A stretch of 64,000 nucleotides of DNA, taken from assembly GCF_006717075.1 (NCBI RefSeq), contig NZ_VFQC01000001.1, forward strand, positions 372,001-436,000, in the 5' to 3' direction. This DNA is from Haloactinospora alba. Lineage in GTDB: Bacteria > Actinomycetota > Actinomycetes > Streptosporangiales > Streptosporangiaceae. Shown here in pieces: positions 56,470 to 64,000 of this stretch (positions within the stretch are counted from its first letter, which is position 1; each line of letters starts with the position of its first letter). Both the position numbers and the translations under genes were made by a program. The notes beneath the pieces are model-generated. The model was not told the DNA's origin, ran no database searches, and saw only the letters and a program-made list of their open reading frames with translations.

Positions 56470-56519
56470 GGTTGAGTGTGCTCTTAAAAGTATGCCTGCA
56501 CGCGTGGGATGATCTGTGA

Positions 56520-58070
56520 GTGCCTCACCTCAGTGATCTCATCCGACGGTATACGGCTCTGAAGACAGCCGATCTGGAGTGGTTCCACTCCCTGGTGTCC
56601 GACTGGCAGCTGCTCGCTGACCTCTCGTTCGCCGACCTGGTGCTGTGGGTCCGGCTGCGGGACGGCAACGGGTGGGTCGCCGTGTCCCAGATGCGTCCCA
56701 CGACCGGGCCGACGGCCTTCCAGGACGACCTCGTGGAACGGGTCCTGCGCGACGACGTCGCACCGCCCGACCCGGGGGCGGGCCGCACCTCCCTGGTGGG
56801 GAAGCGCGCGCTGATCGAACGCGCCTGGGACGAGGGACGGATCTGCCGGGAGGGCGACCCGGACTGGTCCGGCGGGGTCCCGGTGCGCGAGGAGACGATC
56901 CCGGTACGCCGGGAGGGCAAGCTGATCGCGGTGATCCAGCGCAGCACCAACCTCAGCTCGGCGCGCACCCCGAGCCGGCTGGAACTGACCTACCTGCAGA
57001 GCGCCAGTGACCTGGCGCAGATGATCGCCGAGGGGGAGTTCCCGTTCAGCGACCAGGGGCCGCTGATGGTGCGCTCCCCGCGCGTGGGCGACGGCCTGCT
57101 CCGGCTCGACCAGGCGGGCGAGGTGGTCTACGCGAGTCCCAACGCGCTGTCCGCCTACCGCCGTCTGGGCCTGACCGCGGACCTCGTCGGTACCCGGCTG
57201 GCGCAGACCACGCTGGAGCTCGCCGCCGCGGGGGAGGCCCACGACGAGTCGCTGACCTGGACGGCGGGAGGGCGCGTTCCCCAGGAAGCGGAGGTGGAGG
57301 CCCGCGGCTCCACGGTGCAGCTGCGCTCCATCCCGCTGGTGATCGGCGGTGCGCGCATCGGTGCCCTGGTCATGGTGCGTGACGTCACCGAGCTGCGCCG
57401 CCGCGAACGCGAGCTGATGACGAAGAACGCCACCATCCGGGAGATCCATCACCGGGTGAAGAACAACCTGCAGACGGTCGCGGCGCTGCTGCGGCTGCAG
57501 TCGCGGCGGCTGGAGATCCCCGAGGGGCGCAGCGCCCTGGACGAGGCGGTGCGCCGGGTCGGGTCGATAGCCATCGTGCACGAGATGCTGTCCCGCACCC
57601 CGGACGAGATCGTGGATTTCGACGACATCGCCGACCGGGTGATCGAGATGGCGGCGGAGGTCTCCTCCACCGGGACACAGGTGTCACCGCGCCGTGAGGG
57701 CCACTTCGGACTGCTGCCCGCGCTCGTGGCGACACCGCTGTCCATGGTGTTGGCCGAGCTGGTGCAGAACGCGGTCGAGCACGGGCTGGGCTACGGCCCG
57801 GGAAGTATCGAGGTGGGTGCGCAGCGGGTGGAGGCGCCGGCAGAGAACCAGCCGGCGTCCCAGCGGCTGCTGGTCGAGGTGACCGACGACGGCGGGGGGT
57901 TGCCGCGCGACTTCGACATCGACGACACGACGAGCCTGGGGCTGCAGATCGTGCGGACCCTCATCGCGGGGGAACTGAACGGGCACCTCGAGGTCAGACC
58001 GCGTGAGAGCGGCGGTACGAAGGTCGTGATCGAGCTTCCGTTGGAGAACGACGCGCAGTCGCCCACCTGA
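56520..58070 (+). CDS. pdtaS: PdtaS: HisKA_2 sensor histidine kinase
   Basis: 516 residues, soluble. GAF (about 20-155) and PAS (about 180-290) sensor domains precede a HisKA_2 dimerisation helix with His310/His311 in [11 protein letters not shown], then a HATPase with NAVEHGLG and DDGGGLP. In mycobacteria PdtaS phosphorylates the ANTAR protein PdtaR, changing termination at ethanolamine-like and other hairpins. No receiver-ANTAR gene is adjacent. The first start is GTG 56520. It lies just before whiB1, as in M. tuberculosis. Confidence 0.93.
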   Translation: MPHLSDLIRRYTALKTADLEWFHSLVSDWQLLADLSFADLVLWVRLRDGNGWVAVSQMRPTTGPTAFQDDLVERVLRDDVAPPDPGAGRTSLVGKRALIERAWDEGRICREGDPDWSGGVPVREETIPVRREGKLIAVIQRSTNLSSARTPSRLELTYLQSASDLAQMIAEGEFPFSDQGPLMVRSPRVGDGLLRLDQAGEVVYASPNALSAYRRLGLTADLVGTRLAQTTLELAAAGEAHDESLTWTAGGRVPQEAEVEARGSTVQLRSIPLVIGGARIGALVMVRDVTELRRRERELMTKNATIREIHHRVKNNLQTVAALLRLQSRRLEIPEGRSALDEAVRRVGSIAIVHEMLSRTPDEIVDFDDIADRVIEMAAEVSSTGTQVSPRREGHFGLLPALVATPLSMVLAELVQNAVEHGLGYGPGSIEVGAQRVEAPAENQPASQRLLVEVTDDGGGLPRDFDIDDTTSLGLQIVRTLIAGELNGHLEVRPRESGGTKVVIELPLENDAQSPT

Positions 58071-58105
58071 GAAGGGGAGCGGGGACCCGGTCGCGAGGGC
58101 CGGGG

Positions 58106-58272
58106 CTAGGCTCTGTTTGGTGGACGCTTGTCCCGCTGCGCGGCGCGGCCAGCACCGCTGGCGGCGTTCCCGTCAGTCGGCGGAGGATCCGCTCCGCCTC
58201 CTCCCTCGGACTTGCCAACGCGGCGCTGGCCGCGCCGCGCGCGACAAACAGCGTCCACCAAACAGAACCTAG
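58106..58272. mobile_element. MITE-like 167-bp inverted-repeat element
   Basis: Imperfect arms of about 47 bp: ctaggctctgtttggtgg... on the left (from 58106) mirrors ...ccaccaaacagaacctag on the right (to 58272), with an inner gcgcggccagc / gctggccgcgc pair. There is no open frame inside. CTAG at both outer ends could be part of a target duplication. The right-hand CTAG supplies the whiB1 stop codon. Confidence 0.65.
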
Positions 58273-58526
58273 TGCGCGCCGCGCACCATGGGGCGCGTCC
58301 TCCGGCGGCGTTTCAGGGAGCGCCGTTCGTCCTCGCTCATGCCGCCCCAGATCCCGCTGTCCTGGCCGCTGTCCAGCGCCCACTGCAGGCAGGCGCTACT
58401 GACAGGGCACTGCTGACATACCTTCTTGGCCTCCTCGATCTGGATCAGGGCCGGCCCGGAATCTCCGATGGGGAAAAACAGTTCGGGGTCTTCGTCACGG
58501 CAGGCGGCGTGGTAGCGCCAGTCCAT
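58269..58526 (-). CDS. whiB1: WhiB1/WblE iron-sulfur nitric-oxide-responsive regulator
   Basis: 85 residues. [4Fe-4S] ligands Cys9, Cys37, Cys40 and Cys46 are at the same positions as M. tuberculosis WhiB1, followed by GIWGG and a basic RRSLKRRRRTR tail that binds DNA or sigma. In M. tuberculosis WhiB1 is essential and reacts with NO. ATG 58526 follows GAGGAG at 9 nt; longer starts lack support. Its TAG stop (58269-58271) is also the edge of the inverted-repeat element. Confidence 0.95.
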   Translation of the reverse strand: MDWRYHAACRDEDPELFFPIGDSGPALIQIEEAKKVCQQCPVSSACLQWALDSGQDSGIWGGMSEDERRSLKRRRRTRPMVRGAH

Positions 58527-58985
58527 GCGTGTCAACTCCTCACAGTGCTGCAATCTGGGATGCGCCACGCACACGCGACGGTGTGGCGTCAGCGCGGGGC
58601 ACACTCCGTCGTCAGCCCCGGCAGGTATGCGCACCCACTCAACGGGCGAGTTGTGGTGTGCTCCGTGCCCGGCGCGGCCGAGGGCGTCCGCGGCGCACTC
58701 GCTGGCCCCAGAAGCATCCGTTTTACTCGCCCGTAACGTACGGCGTCACTTTGAGACTGACAGTCGTAATCGGCCCATGCAAGAGTACGCATCCCTTATC
58801 CTGGATAATCGGATGTCGTATGCGTCACATCCGCTTTCACCTGCGAAATCAGAATCATTCCGCCTGAGTATTCGTAATTTCATCGGTACCGGCGAGGGGT
58901 TGAACCGTTGCTCGGGTGTGAGGTATCCGCGCCAGTGGCGCTGCGGGGCGGATCGAAGCGTGCGCTTCCCGACGTAGGCTGGAAG
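58527..58985. other. Divergent intergenic region
   Basis: 459 bp between whiB1 and a membrane protein gene. The part at 58740-58905 is relatively AT-rich and contains no convincing frame. No good CRP-type site was found. A TAGGCT at 58975-58980 belongs to the next gene. Confidence 0.4.
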
Positions 58986-59393
58986 GTGTATCCACGTCCA
59001 GTTACCGTCACCCTCGCCGCCGCTGTGCAGACACTCGCCGGTGCGGCGGCTGCGGCAGGGGGGCTCTTCACCCTGTACGAGACACTCCTCGGAAACGTCG
59101 CGGACACGTCCGTCGCGTTGCCGCTGGTGCTCCTGGCGCTCGTCGCCGCCGCGGTGATCGGTTACGCGGCCTGGGGGCTGTTCCGGCTCCGTGACTGGGC
59201 ACGCACCCCAGTGCTGCTGACCCAGATCTTCGCTGTGATCATCGCCTACTACATGGGAACGAGCGGTCAGTACGCCGCGGCCGCGGTGTTCGCCCTCGTG
59301 GCGGCGGCCGGCATCGCCTCGGTGCTGGCCCCGCCCACGACAGCGGCCCTGTTCCATTCCCCGCGCGGGGAGAACAACGGGAAGGAGGAATAA
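58986..59393 (+). CDS. Small four-helix membrane protein
   Basis: 135 residues, four hydrophobic helices (about 8-28, 42-65, 78-97, 103-122) and a short polar tail. No family is recognised. GTG 58986 lies 5 nt after TAGGCT (58975-58980), so it is probably leaderless. It is convergent with the sigma gene. Confidence 0.75.
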   Translation: MYPRPVTVTLAAAVQTLAGAAAAAGGLFTLYETLLGNVADTSVALPLVLLALVAAAVIGYAAWGLFRLRDWARTPVLLTQIFAVIIAYYMGTSGQYAAAAVFALVAAAGIASVLAPPTTAALFHSPRGENNGKEE

Positions 59394-59418
59394 CCCCGGC
59401 ACGGGTCGTGTGCCGGGG
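59394..59418. terminator. Hairpin between convergent genes
   Basis: CCCCGGCAC pairs with GTGCCGGGG around a 7-nt loop, starting right after the membrane protein's TAA. Confidence 0.6.
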
Positions 59419-59430
59419 AGTTATCCGGTG

Positions 59431-60234
59431 TCAGTCCTCCGTGGTGAGCGCCTGGCGCAACTGGGCGAGGGTGCGTGCCAGCAACCGCGAGACGTGCATC
59501 TGCGAGATGCCGAGTTCCTGGGCGATCTGTGACTGGGTCATGTTGCCGAAGAAACGCAGCAGCAGGATGCGCTTCTCCCGAGGCGGCAGTCCTTCGAGGA
59601 GGGGTTTCAGCGACTCGCGGTACTCCACGCCCTCCAACGAGTCGTCCACGATCCCCAGTGAGTCGGCGACGGCGGGAGCGTCGTCGTCACCGCTGTCCGG
59701 TGCGTCCAGCGACACGGTGGAGTAGGCGTTCGCCGACTCCAGACCCTCCAGGACGTCTTCCTCGGTCATTCCCAGATGGTCGGCGAGCTCGTGCACGGTG
59801 GGTGCACGCCCCTCGCGTTGGGACAGGTCACTCACGGCCTTGGTCAGGGACAGTTTCAGTTCCTGCAGCCGCCGCGGCACCCGCACCGCCCAGCCCTTGT
59901 CGCGGAAGTGCCGCTTGATCTCCCCCACGATGGTGGGGGTGGCGTAGGTGGAGAACTCCACCCCGCGATCCAGGTCGAACCGGTCGATCGACTTGATCAG
60001 GCCGATCGTGGCGACCTGGGTCAGGTCGTCGAGCCATTCCCCACGGTTCCGGAAGCGACGCGCGAGGTACTCCACCAGCGGCAGGTGCAGCTCCACGAGC
60101 TCGTCGCGGATGCGCTGCCGTTCGGGAGACTCCTCGGGTAGCTCGCCCAGGCGTTCGAACAGTTCCCGTGCGCGGGCCCGGTCGGGCACCGCTTGCTCCG
60201 TTTTCGCCGTCAGAGCGGGCCCCCTTTCGCTCAC
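59431..60234 (-). CDS. SigB/SigF-family stress sigma factor
   Basis: 267 residues, group 3 sigma factor. Region 2 has DLTQVATIGLIKSIDRFD and FSTYATPTIVGEIKR; region 3 and region 4 (GNMTQSQIAQELGISQMHVSRLL) follow. It likely runs general or osmotic stress, or developmental genes. The GTG start overlaps the stop of the rsbW-like gene (GTGA), a partner pair. Confidence 0.92.
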   Translation of the reverse strand: MSERGPALTAKTEQAVPDRARARELFERLGELPEESPERQRIRDELVELHLPLVEYLARRFRNRGEWLDDLTQVATIGLIKSIDRFDLDRGVEFSTYATPTIVGEIKRHFRDKGWAVRVPRRLQELKLSLTKAVSDLSQREGRAPTVHELADHLGMTEEDVLEGLESANAYSTVSLDAPDSGDDDAPAVADSLGIVDDSLEGVEYRESLKPLLEGLPPREKRILLLRFFGNMTQSQIAQELGISQMHVSRLLARTLAQLRQALTTED

Positions 60235-60656
60235 GCTGACTCCGTGGTGTTTCGGCGTTTGTGCAGGATGATGGTGACGCGGTCGTCGGGGCCCGCTCCC
60301 GCATCGACCTCACCGGCCAGCGCCGACAGTACGGTCCAAGCGAAAGTGTCACGCGCGGGAAGCCGGCCGTCGTCGGTCAGCACGGACACGGACACACGCA
60401 TACCGTCCCCGGTGAGTTCGAACTCGGTGTTCAGGTCCGTGCCCGGCAGTGCCTGGGAGAGCAGCATCGCGCACGCCTCGTCCACCCCGATGCGGAGGTC
60501 CTCGATCTCGTCGAGGGTGAAGTCGAGCCGGGCTGCCAGACCGGCCGTCGCCGTGCGCAACACGGAAAGGTACGCGCTGTCTGCCGGCATCGTTACGGTG
60601 ACAGCGTCCCGCACATCCGTTGCTCCCGTTGTTGGTGCGGCGGTTTCTTCGGTCAC
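60231..60656 (-). CDS. RsbW/UsfX-type anti-sigma factor
   Basis: A 141-residue GHKL/HATPase_c_2 protein. The N-box DEACAMLLSQAL near residue 58 and a GDGMRVSV segment mark the ATP-binding fold. Some G-box glycines are less clear. It would bind and inhibit the overlapping sigma factor, freed by an RsbV partner not seen here. The GTG start follows GGAGGG. Confidence 0.88.
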   Translation of the reverse strand: MTEETAAPTTGATDVRDAVTVTMPADSAYLSVLRTATAGLAARLDFTLDEIEDLRIGVDEACAMLLSQALPGTDLNTEFELTGDGMRVSVSVLTDDGRLPARDTFAWTVLSALAGEVDAGAGPDDRVTIILHKRRNTTESA

Positions 60657-61315
60657 GTCCCTCCTCCGGGAAGCGAGTTTTCGCTTGAGAGCAATCTACC
60701 GTGTTTCCTCTCGGGCCCGGTGCACGGAACCCGCCCCGTGTCTACAGACGTGGCGCTGACCCCGTGTATCCGGTACCGCTATAACCAGCTGCGGCGTTGG
60801 AAACTTCCGCCACCGAGCGCAGCCGGTCGGGCAGCGTGTCACTGGCCAGCCGCCCGCGAGTCCACTGGTCCACCTCCCCTGGACGTGGTTGGTAGAGAAC
60901 AACGGGTTTTCGGTTCGCCACCCACCGCTATGGGTGATCCGTAAAACACCCTAGTAGGTGACGGAGGGATCTGGCTGTGCGCGTCCGGGACAGTTGTGGA
61001 ACTGGAAGGTTTCCGCAGCAGAACCGCCGCGTCACACACCGCGTGGGAGGAAGCGCCCCCGGTGCGGGGCCTTGGTGTGGTGCGCGCGTGGGCACGCGTG
61101 TGAATCCCTGTGAACCGAGGACACACGGGCGGGTGCGGCTCTCGGCCGGGATGCGGCCACACGGGGAGCTCATCGCGTCAAGAAACGATAACGAATCACG
61201 TTTTCGCGGTACGGCTGCTCACTCCCCGTTCGTGTGGGGGCGGGTCTAGGGTGACTCCCCGGGTCCGGGGGCGTGGCGCGAGCGCGGCTTCTGCCCCTGT
61301 GGCGGACGGGTCCGG
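60657..61315. other. Long intergenic region upstream of rsbW, no gene seen
   Basis: 659 bp. No SigF-type GTTT-N-GGGTA promoter was found on the minus strand. The open frames have unlikely composition. A lower-GC patch at 61170-61210 includes agaaacgataacgaatcacg. Confidence 0.4.
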
Positions 61316-61628
61316 ATGAGCTGGGACCGTCCGCTGTCCCAGTGGTGGCTGTTCCCGGCTCCGCCGCGCCTGTCCGCGCGCGTGTTCCCCCGCGGTGCCT
61401 TCCACGAACCGCGGGGCGGATCCGGACGAGTCCGTTTTCCTGTTGGAACTCGGCCCGGACGGGCGCGTCATCCGCAGGGTCGAGGTCCTCGGCGAGGATG
61501 ACACCGTCGCCTCCTGGCAGGAGGAGGGGATGAACCCGCCGTTCGATCTCCGCTCCCCGGAGCTTGCCACTGCGGAGGTCGACGAGGCCGTTTTCGCCGC
61601 GGCCCGGGAGGGGGCGAGGAAGCCGTAG
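61316..61628 (+). pseudogene. Small frame-split gene (DUF6881-like?)
   Basis: An upstream frame (MSWDRPLSQWWLFPAPPRL from ATG 61316) and a downstream frame (from about 61420: PDESVFLLELGPDGRVIRRVEV to the stop at 61628) look like two halves of one protein, joined by a shift near 61400-61440. Neither alone has a good start plus domain. The ELGPDGRVIRRVEV pattern faintly resembles DUF6881. A base error would also explain it. Confidence 0.4.
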
Positions 61629-61692
61629 GGGGCAACCGCGGAGCGTCGCGCCCGCGTCGCCGTGCGCCTCGCCCCTCCCCGGAGGGCGCCAC

Positions 61693-62199
61693 TCACGCCT
61701 GGCGGGAGTGGCCGAGGTCGGTCAGTGCCTGGCCGTCCAGGCGGAACACGGTCCACTCGTCCATGGGGACCGCACCCAGCGACTTGTAGAAGTCGATGGA
61801 GGGGGTGTTCCAGTCGAGCACCCACCATTCCAGGCGGGTGTAGCCCCGCTCGTTGCAGATCCGGGCCAGCTCGGCGAGCAGGGCCCTGCCGTAGCCGCGG
61901 CCGCGCAGCTCCGGGCGCACGTACAGGTCCTCCAGGTAGATGCCGTGCCGTCCGGTCCACGTGGAGAAGTTCAGGAACCACAGCGCGAACCCGGCGGTGA
62001 CCGGCTCGGCGTCCTGTCCGCCGTCCTCGGGCGTGTGCTCGGCGATGTGGGCGTAGGCCGCCGGATAAGGGCCGAACAGTGCCTCGGCGAAGTCCCGCTG
62101 GGTCGCCACGGCCGACTCCGGCTCCTTCTCGTACTCGGCGAGCTCCCGCACCAGCTGGTGGATGGCGGGAACGTCATCGCGGTGAGCGGGTCGGATCAT
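61693..62199 (-). CDS. GNAT-family N-acetyltransferase
   Basis: 168 residues, with the acetyl-CoA loop VRPELRGRGYGRALL and a preceding GIYLEDLYV strand, then WWVLDWNTPSIDFYKSLGA. Diamine/spermidine-acetyltransferase-like, which fits the polyamine-type motif, but the substrate is not certain. ATG 62199 follows GAGGAGG; an upstream start at 62253 overlaps the ABC gene and is unsupported. Confidence 0.85.
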   Translation of the reverse strand: MIRPAHRDDVPAIHQLVRELAEYEKEPESAVATQRDFAEALFGPYPAAYAHIAEHTPEDGGQDAEPVTAGFALWFLNFSTWTGRHGIYLEDLYVRPELRGRGYGRALLAELARICNERGYTRLEWWVLDWNTPSIDFYKSLGAVPMDEWTVFRLDGQALTDLGHSRQA

Positions 62200-62249
62200 C
62201 GGGCCACCTCCTCGCACGCGCGTCCTCCGCCACGAGCCTATAGGCCCGT

Positions 62250-63065
62250 TCACAGCACCTTGGACAGGAAGGCCCGCGTGCGCTCCTCCCCGGGGTGGTT
62301 CAGTACCTCGTGCGGAGGACCCGACTCCACCACGACGCCCTCGTCCATGAACACCACGGAGTCGGCGACCTCCCGGGCGAAGCCGAGCTCGTGGGTGACC
62401 ACCACCATCGTCATGCCGTCGGCGGCCAGGCCCTTCATGACGTCCAGCACCTCACCCACGAGTTCCGGGTCCAGGGAGCTGGTGGGCTCGTCGAACAGCA
62501 TCAGCTCGGGGCGCATCGCCAGCGCCCGGGCGATCGCCACCCGCTGCTGCTGGCCGCCGGACAGCTGGCCCGGGTAGGAGCGCGCCTTGTCCGCCAGCCC
62601 CACGCGGTCCAGCAGCTCCAGCGCCCGCTGCCGCGCGGCCGCCCTGGACTCCCGCTTCACCTGCACCGGCGCTTCCGTGACGTTGCCCAGCACCGACTTG
62701 TGCGGGAACAGGTTGAAGTTCTGGAACACCATGCCGATGCTCTGGCGCTGCCGTGCCACCTGGGAGTCGCGCAGCTCGAACAGTTTCCCTCGTCTGCGCT
62801 GGTAGCCCATCAGGTGGCCGTTGGCCCAGAGCTGGCCCGAGTTGATCCTCTCCAGGTGGTTGAAGCAGCGAAGCAGGGTGGACTTGCCCGAACCGGAGGG
62901 GCCGACGATGCACACCACCTCGCCCCGGTCCACCTCCAGGTTGATGCCGCGCAGCACCTCCAGCCGGCCGAACCTCTTGTGCACGTTCCGGGCGACCACC
63001 ATGGGTTCGGTGGCCGGTGCGGACGGTTCCCCGGGGGCGGTGGTCGGTTGGCTCGGTCGGTTCAC
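62250..63065 (-). CDS. Polar amino-acid ABC transporter ATPase (GlnQ-like)
   Basis: 271 residues. Walker [10 protein letters not shown], signature [15 protein letters not shown], Walker [14 protein letters not shown] and the switch His in VVTHELGFA are all intact. It energises uptake together with the permease whose stop its GTG overlaps. No substrate-binding protein gene is inside the window; it may lie to the right. Confidence 0.92.
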   Translation of the reverse strand: MNRPSQPTTAPGEPSAPATEPMVVARNVHKRFGRLEVLRGINLEVDRGEVVCIVGPSGSGKSTLLRCFNHLERINSGQLWANGHLMGYQRRRGKLFELRDSQVARQRQSIGMVFQNFNLFPHKSVLGNVTEAPVQVKRESRAAARQRALELLDRVGLADKARSYPGQLSGGQQQRVAIARALAMRPELMLFDEPTSSLDPELVGEVLDVMKGLAADGMTMVVVTHELGFAREVADSVVFMDEGVVVESGPPHEVLNHPGEERTRAFLSKVL

Positions 63066-64000
63066 TGATTCGCCTCGCTGCTGCCCGTCGTGTCGGCCTT
63101 CGTCTGGACCTGCCGGTCACCCTTGCTGAACGAGCGTTCCAGGAAGTTCTGCCCCAACATCATGACGCTGACCATGGCCAGGTACCACAGGCAGGCCGCC
63201 ACCAGCATGGGGAAGAGGTCGAACGTCCGGTTGCCCACCGCCTGGAGCTGGAAGAACAGCTCCGTCGTGAGCGGGATGGCCGACACCAGGGAGGTGTCCT
63301 TCAGGATCGCCGTCGCCTCGTTGCCCGTCGGCGGGACGATCACCCGCAGCGCCTGCGGCAGCGTGATGCGCCGCAGCACCTGGCTCTGGCTCATCCCCAG
63401 CGCCTGGGCCGCCTCGGTCTGTCCCCTGGGTACGGACAGCAGGCCCGCCCGCACGATCTCCGCCATGTAGGCGCCCTGGGACAGCGCCAGCGCCAGCAGC
63501 GCCGCCAGGAACGGGGTGAGCAGGTCGTTCATCGGGACGGAGAAGAACCGCGCCCCCTCCCGGAACCCGAGCAGCGGCATCCAGTAGTTGTCGAACGGGA
63601 GCCCGAACTCCACCTGCTTGTAGAGCACCCCGAGGTTCCCGGCGACCACGCACAGCACCAGCCGCGGAACCGCGCGGAAGAACCAGGTGTACAACCACCC
63701 CAGGGACACCAGCACCGGGTTGGCCGACAGGCGCATCACCGCCACGGCGATACCGATGACCACTCCCAGGGTCATGGACAGCGCCGCCAGGATGACGGTG
63801 GTACGCACCCCGGTCAGCACGGGGGAGCTGAACATGTTCTCCAGCAGGAACGGCCAGTTGAACGCCGGGTTCGTCACCAGCATGTGCACGAACATGGCGG
63901 CCAGGACCAGCAGTACGGCCGCGGCCACCCACCGTCCCGGGTGGCGCACCGGGACGGTGGGCAGCTCCTCGGCGGACTCCCGGTCCGGCGGGGGAGAGGT
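63062..64000 (-). CDS. Amino-acid ABC transporter permease, 5' end off the window
   Basis: At least 312 residues, open to the right edge. Five or more membrane helices, with the binding-protein-dependent transport motif [23 protein letters not shown] (EAA loop; 23 residues, keyed by EAA---G) near the middle. The visible N terminus ([20 protein letters not shown]) looks like a cytoplasmic extension, so the true start is outside. HisM/GlnP type. Confidence 0.9.
   Translation of the reverse strand, partial: TSPPPDRESAEELPTVPVRHPGRWVAAAVLLVLAAMFVHMLVTNPAFNWPFLLENMFSSPVLTGVRTTVILAALSMTLGVVIGIAVAVMRLSANPVLVSLGWLYTWFFRAVPRLVLCVVAGNLGVLYKQVEFGLPFDNYWMPLLGFREGARFFSVPMNDLLTPFLAALLALALSQGAYMAEIVRAGLLSVPRGQTEAAQALGMSQSQVLRRITLPQALRVIVPPTGNEATAILKDTSLVSAIPLTTELFFQLQAVGNRTFDLFPMLVAACLWYLAMVSVMMLGQNFLERSFSKGDRQVQTKADTTGSSEANQ

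Overview
The window is about 64 kb of very GC-rich, gene-dense DNA from an actinobacterium. The evidence is the high GC, frequent GTG starts, many leaderless-type promoters, two WhiB proteins, the AdnA/AdnB pair, UvrD2, mycoredoxin, SigR/RsrA, an RsbW/SigB-F pair, PdtaS and a DasR-like regulator. From memory, the gene order follows the Mycobacterium tuberculosis Rv3193c-Rv3228 block and the Streptomyces SCO51xx-52xx block, so this is mostly conserved chromosomal core, not an island. A Nocardiopsis-like genus is a guess from overall character only.

Layout. 1-8.7 kb: edge-truncated alpha/beta hydrolase, DEAD-box RNA helicase, ferritin-like protein, small proteins, an MscS-type membrane protein, a TetR regulator and MoeZ. 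8.3-24.9 kb: SPW membrane protein, Atl1-like alkyltransferase-like protein, adnA-adnB, an M20 peptidase, NudC, an ANTAR-only protein, mycoredoxin, a methyltransferase, uvrD2 and a TesB-like thioesterase. This part is rich in DNA repair and redox genes. 25.0-27.8 kb: whiB7 with its long attenuator leader, a YgjP-like metallopeptidase, then a decayed segment. 27.8-36.5 kb: Nudix protein, DUF2342 zincin, SDR protein, moaE, PDZ-Lon protease, a PPA1309-type protein and UPF0182. 36.5-37.0 kb: two identical initiator tRNA genes in a 205-bp direct duplication.

37.0-47.3 kb: hisN, TetR, rsgA-aroA, OsmC, a DUF2207 protein, a metallo-beta-lactamase-fold protein, an SRAP protein, thiC under a TPP riboswitch, and a methyltransferase. 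47.4-48.7 kb: sigR-rsrA with an autoregulatory-type promoter. 48.6-49.4 kb: an unusually AT-rich stretch with a strong promoter, two operator-like palindromes and a possible 28-residue hydrophobic peptide, leading into two membrane HD-domain genes. 52-58.6 kb: biotinyl protein, FlK-like thioesterase, epoxide-hydrolase-like enzyme, TPP enzyme, dasR-like regulator divergent from pdtaS, a MITE-like inverted repeat, and whiB1. 59-64 kb: membrane protein, rsbW-sigma factor pair, GNAT, and an amino-acid ABC transporter running off the right edge.

The common themes are redox and antibiotic stress control (SigR/RsrA, WhiB1, WhiB7, mycoredoxin, RsbW/sigma) and double-strand-break repair (AdnAB, UvrD2). 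No CRISPR array, prophage or complete insertion sequence was seen. The least-explained DNA is 48.6-49.4 kb, the 58.1 kb inverted-repeat element, and the 27 kb decayed segment with its 13-G run.
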